Of a stretch of DNA of 64,000 nt, positions 63,877 to 64,000 are shown piece after piece. This DNA comes from Tunturibacter psychrotolerans. Its GTDB lineage: Bacteria > Acidobacteriota > Terriglobia > Terriglobales > Acidobacteriaceae. Under the pieces are notes generated by a model, which was not told the origin of the DNA, ran no database searches, and saw only the letters and a program-made list of their open reading frames with translations. The position numbers were made by a program, and so were the translations under genes. Each line of letters begins with the position of its first letter. The stretch's first letter is position 1. The stretch covers positions 2,046,001-2,110,000 of the forward strand of contig NZ_CP132942.1 in NCBI RefSeq assembly GCF_040359615.1, read 5' to 3'.

Positions 63877-64000
63877 CGCCGGGCTTTTTGGGTTTAAGCG
63901 CGGTTGAGTCGTGAGGGTTGTTGCTGATACACTCGGAGATGTTGTTTCGGCTGCGTTGTGCCTGCGAAAGCGGTGTGCGATGCGGGTTAGGTGGGGGGCT

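Noticed and set aside
63939..64000. ATG-initiated frame running off the right edge
   Set aside because: Too short to judge and its GGAG lies directly against the ATG.

Overview
The window looks like a chromosome segment of an Acidobacteriota member, probably family Acidobacteriaceae (Granulicella, Edaphobacter or Terriglobus-like). This is inferred from the mix of proteins: a bbp2-type beta-barrel porin, PEP-CTERM proteins, a free carboxypeptidase-regulatory-like domain protein, secreted M14, CocE and M24 hydrolases, a Tat-type signal, and high-GC host genes. No rRNA gene or species-diagnostic marker is present, so the assignment is tentative.

Layout. (1) 1-1.74 kb is left-flank host DNA: the end of a DUF2382 (YsnF/AvaK) stress protein, a small hypothetical gene and a DUF1579-like secreted protein. 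(2) 1945-22144 is a roughly 20.2-kb integrated genomic island bounded by a perfect 50-bp direct repeat. The right copy lies inside an intact tRNA-Cys(GCA) gene; the left copy is a fragment of that tRNA's 3' half. The island has visibly lower GC. It carries a large secreted YD-repeat/RHS protein with a small overlapping membrane protein gene, a serine recombinase, many small unknown genes, a PEP-CTERM protein, a multi-TM alpha/beta-hydrolase broken by a frameshift, several gene remnants (beta-propeller lectin, IS1595-type transposase, resolvase tip, SWQSD-family gene), and an end module of unknown protein - excisionase - operator - zinc-finger protein - tyrosine integrase. The integrase is frameshifted, so the island may no longer move by itself.

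(3) 22.1-23.1 kb, minus strand, is the most striking region: a short leader ORF with six consecutive Cys codons, then an intrinsic terminator hairpin, then a 1-Cys peroxiredoxin, then tRNA-Cys 47 nt after its stop. This has the architecture of a cysteine-responsive attenuator controlling a thiol peroxidase and possibly the tRNA that reads cysteine codons. (4) 23.2-64 kb is host core: PhzF-like epimerase, a receiver-only regulator, RecG, an MFS exporter, a NatAB-like ABC exporter, porin, DUF374 acyltransferase, QueA (frameshifted in a homopolymer), PolA, Tex, an AI-2E-type permease, a MutM-like glycosylase, sulfurtransferase, a PEP-CTERM protein, an LptE-HolA operon, Mn-catalase, a TilS-FtsH pair, IspD-IspF, O-methyltransferase, secreted hydrolases, an SDR/TetR divergent pair with two palindromic operators, and class I fructose-1,6-bisphosphatase.

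The top strand is C-rich from about 23 to 38 kb and G-rich from about 38.6 kb onward, regardless of gene direction. This indicates a replication-strand switch or an old inversion end near polA/tex. Three genes have single frameshifts (the hydrolase, the integrase and queA). At least queA falls in a C-run, so a sequencing error is possible there.
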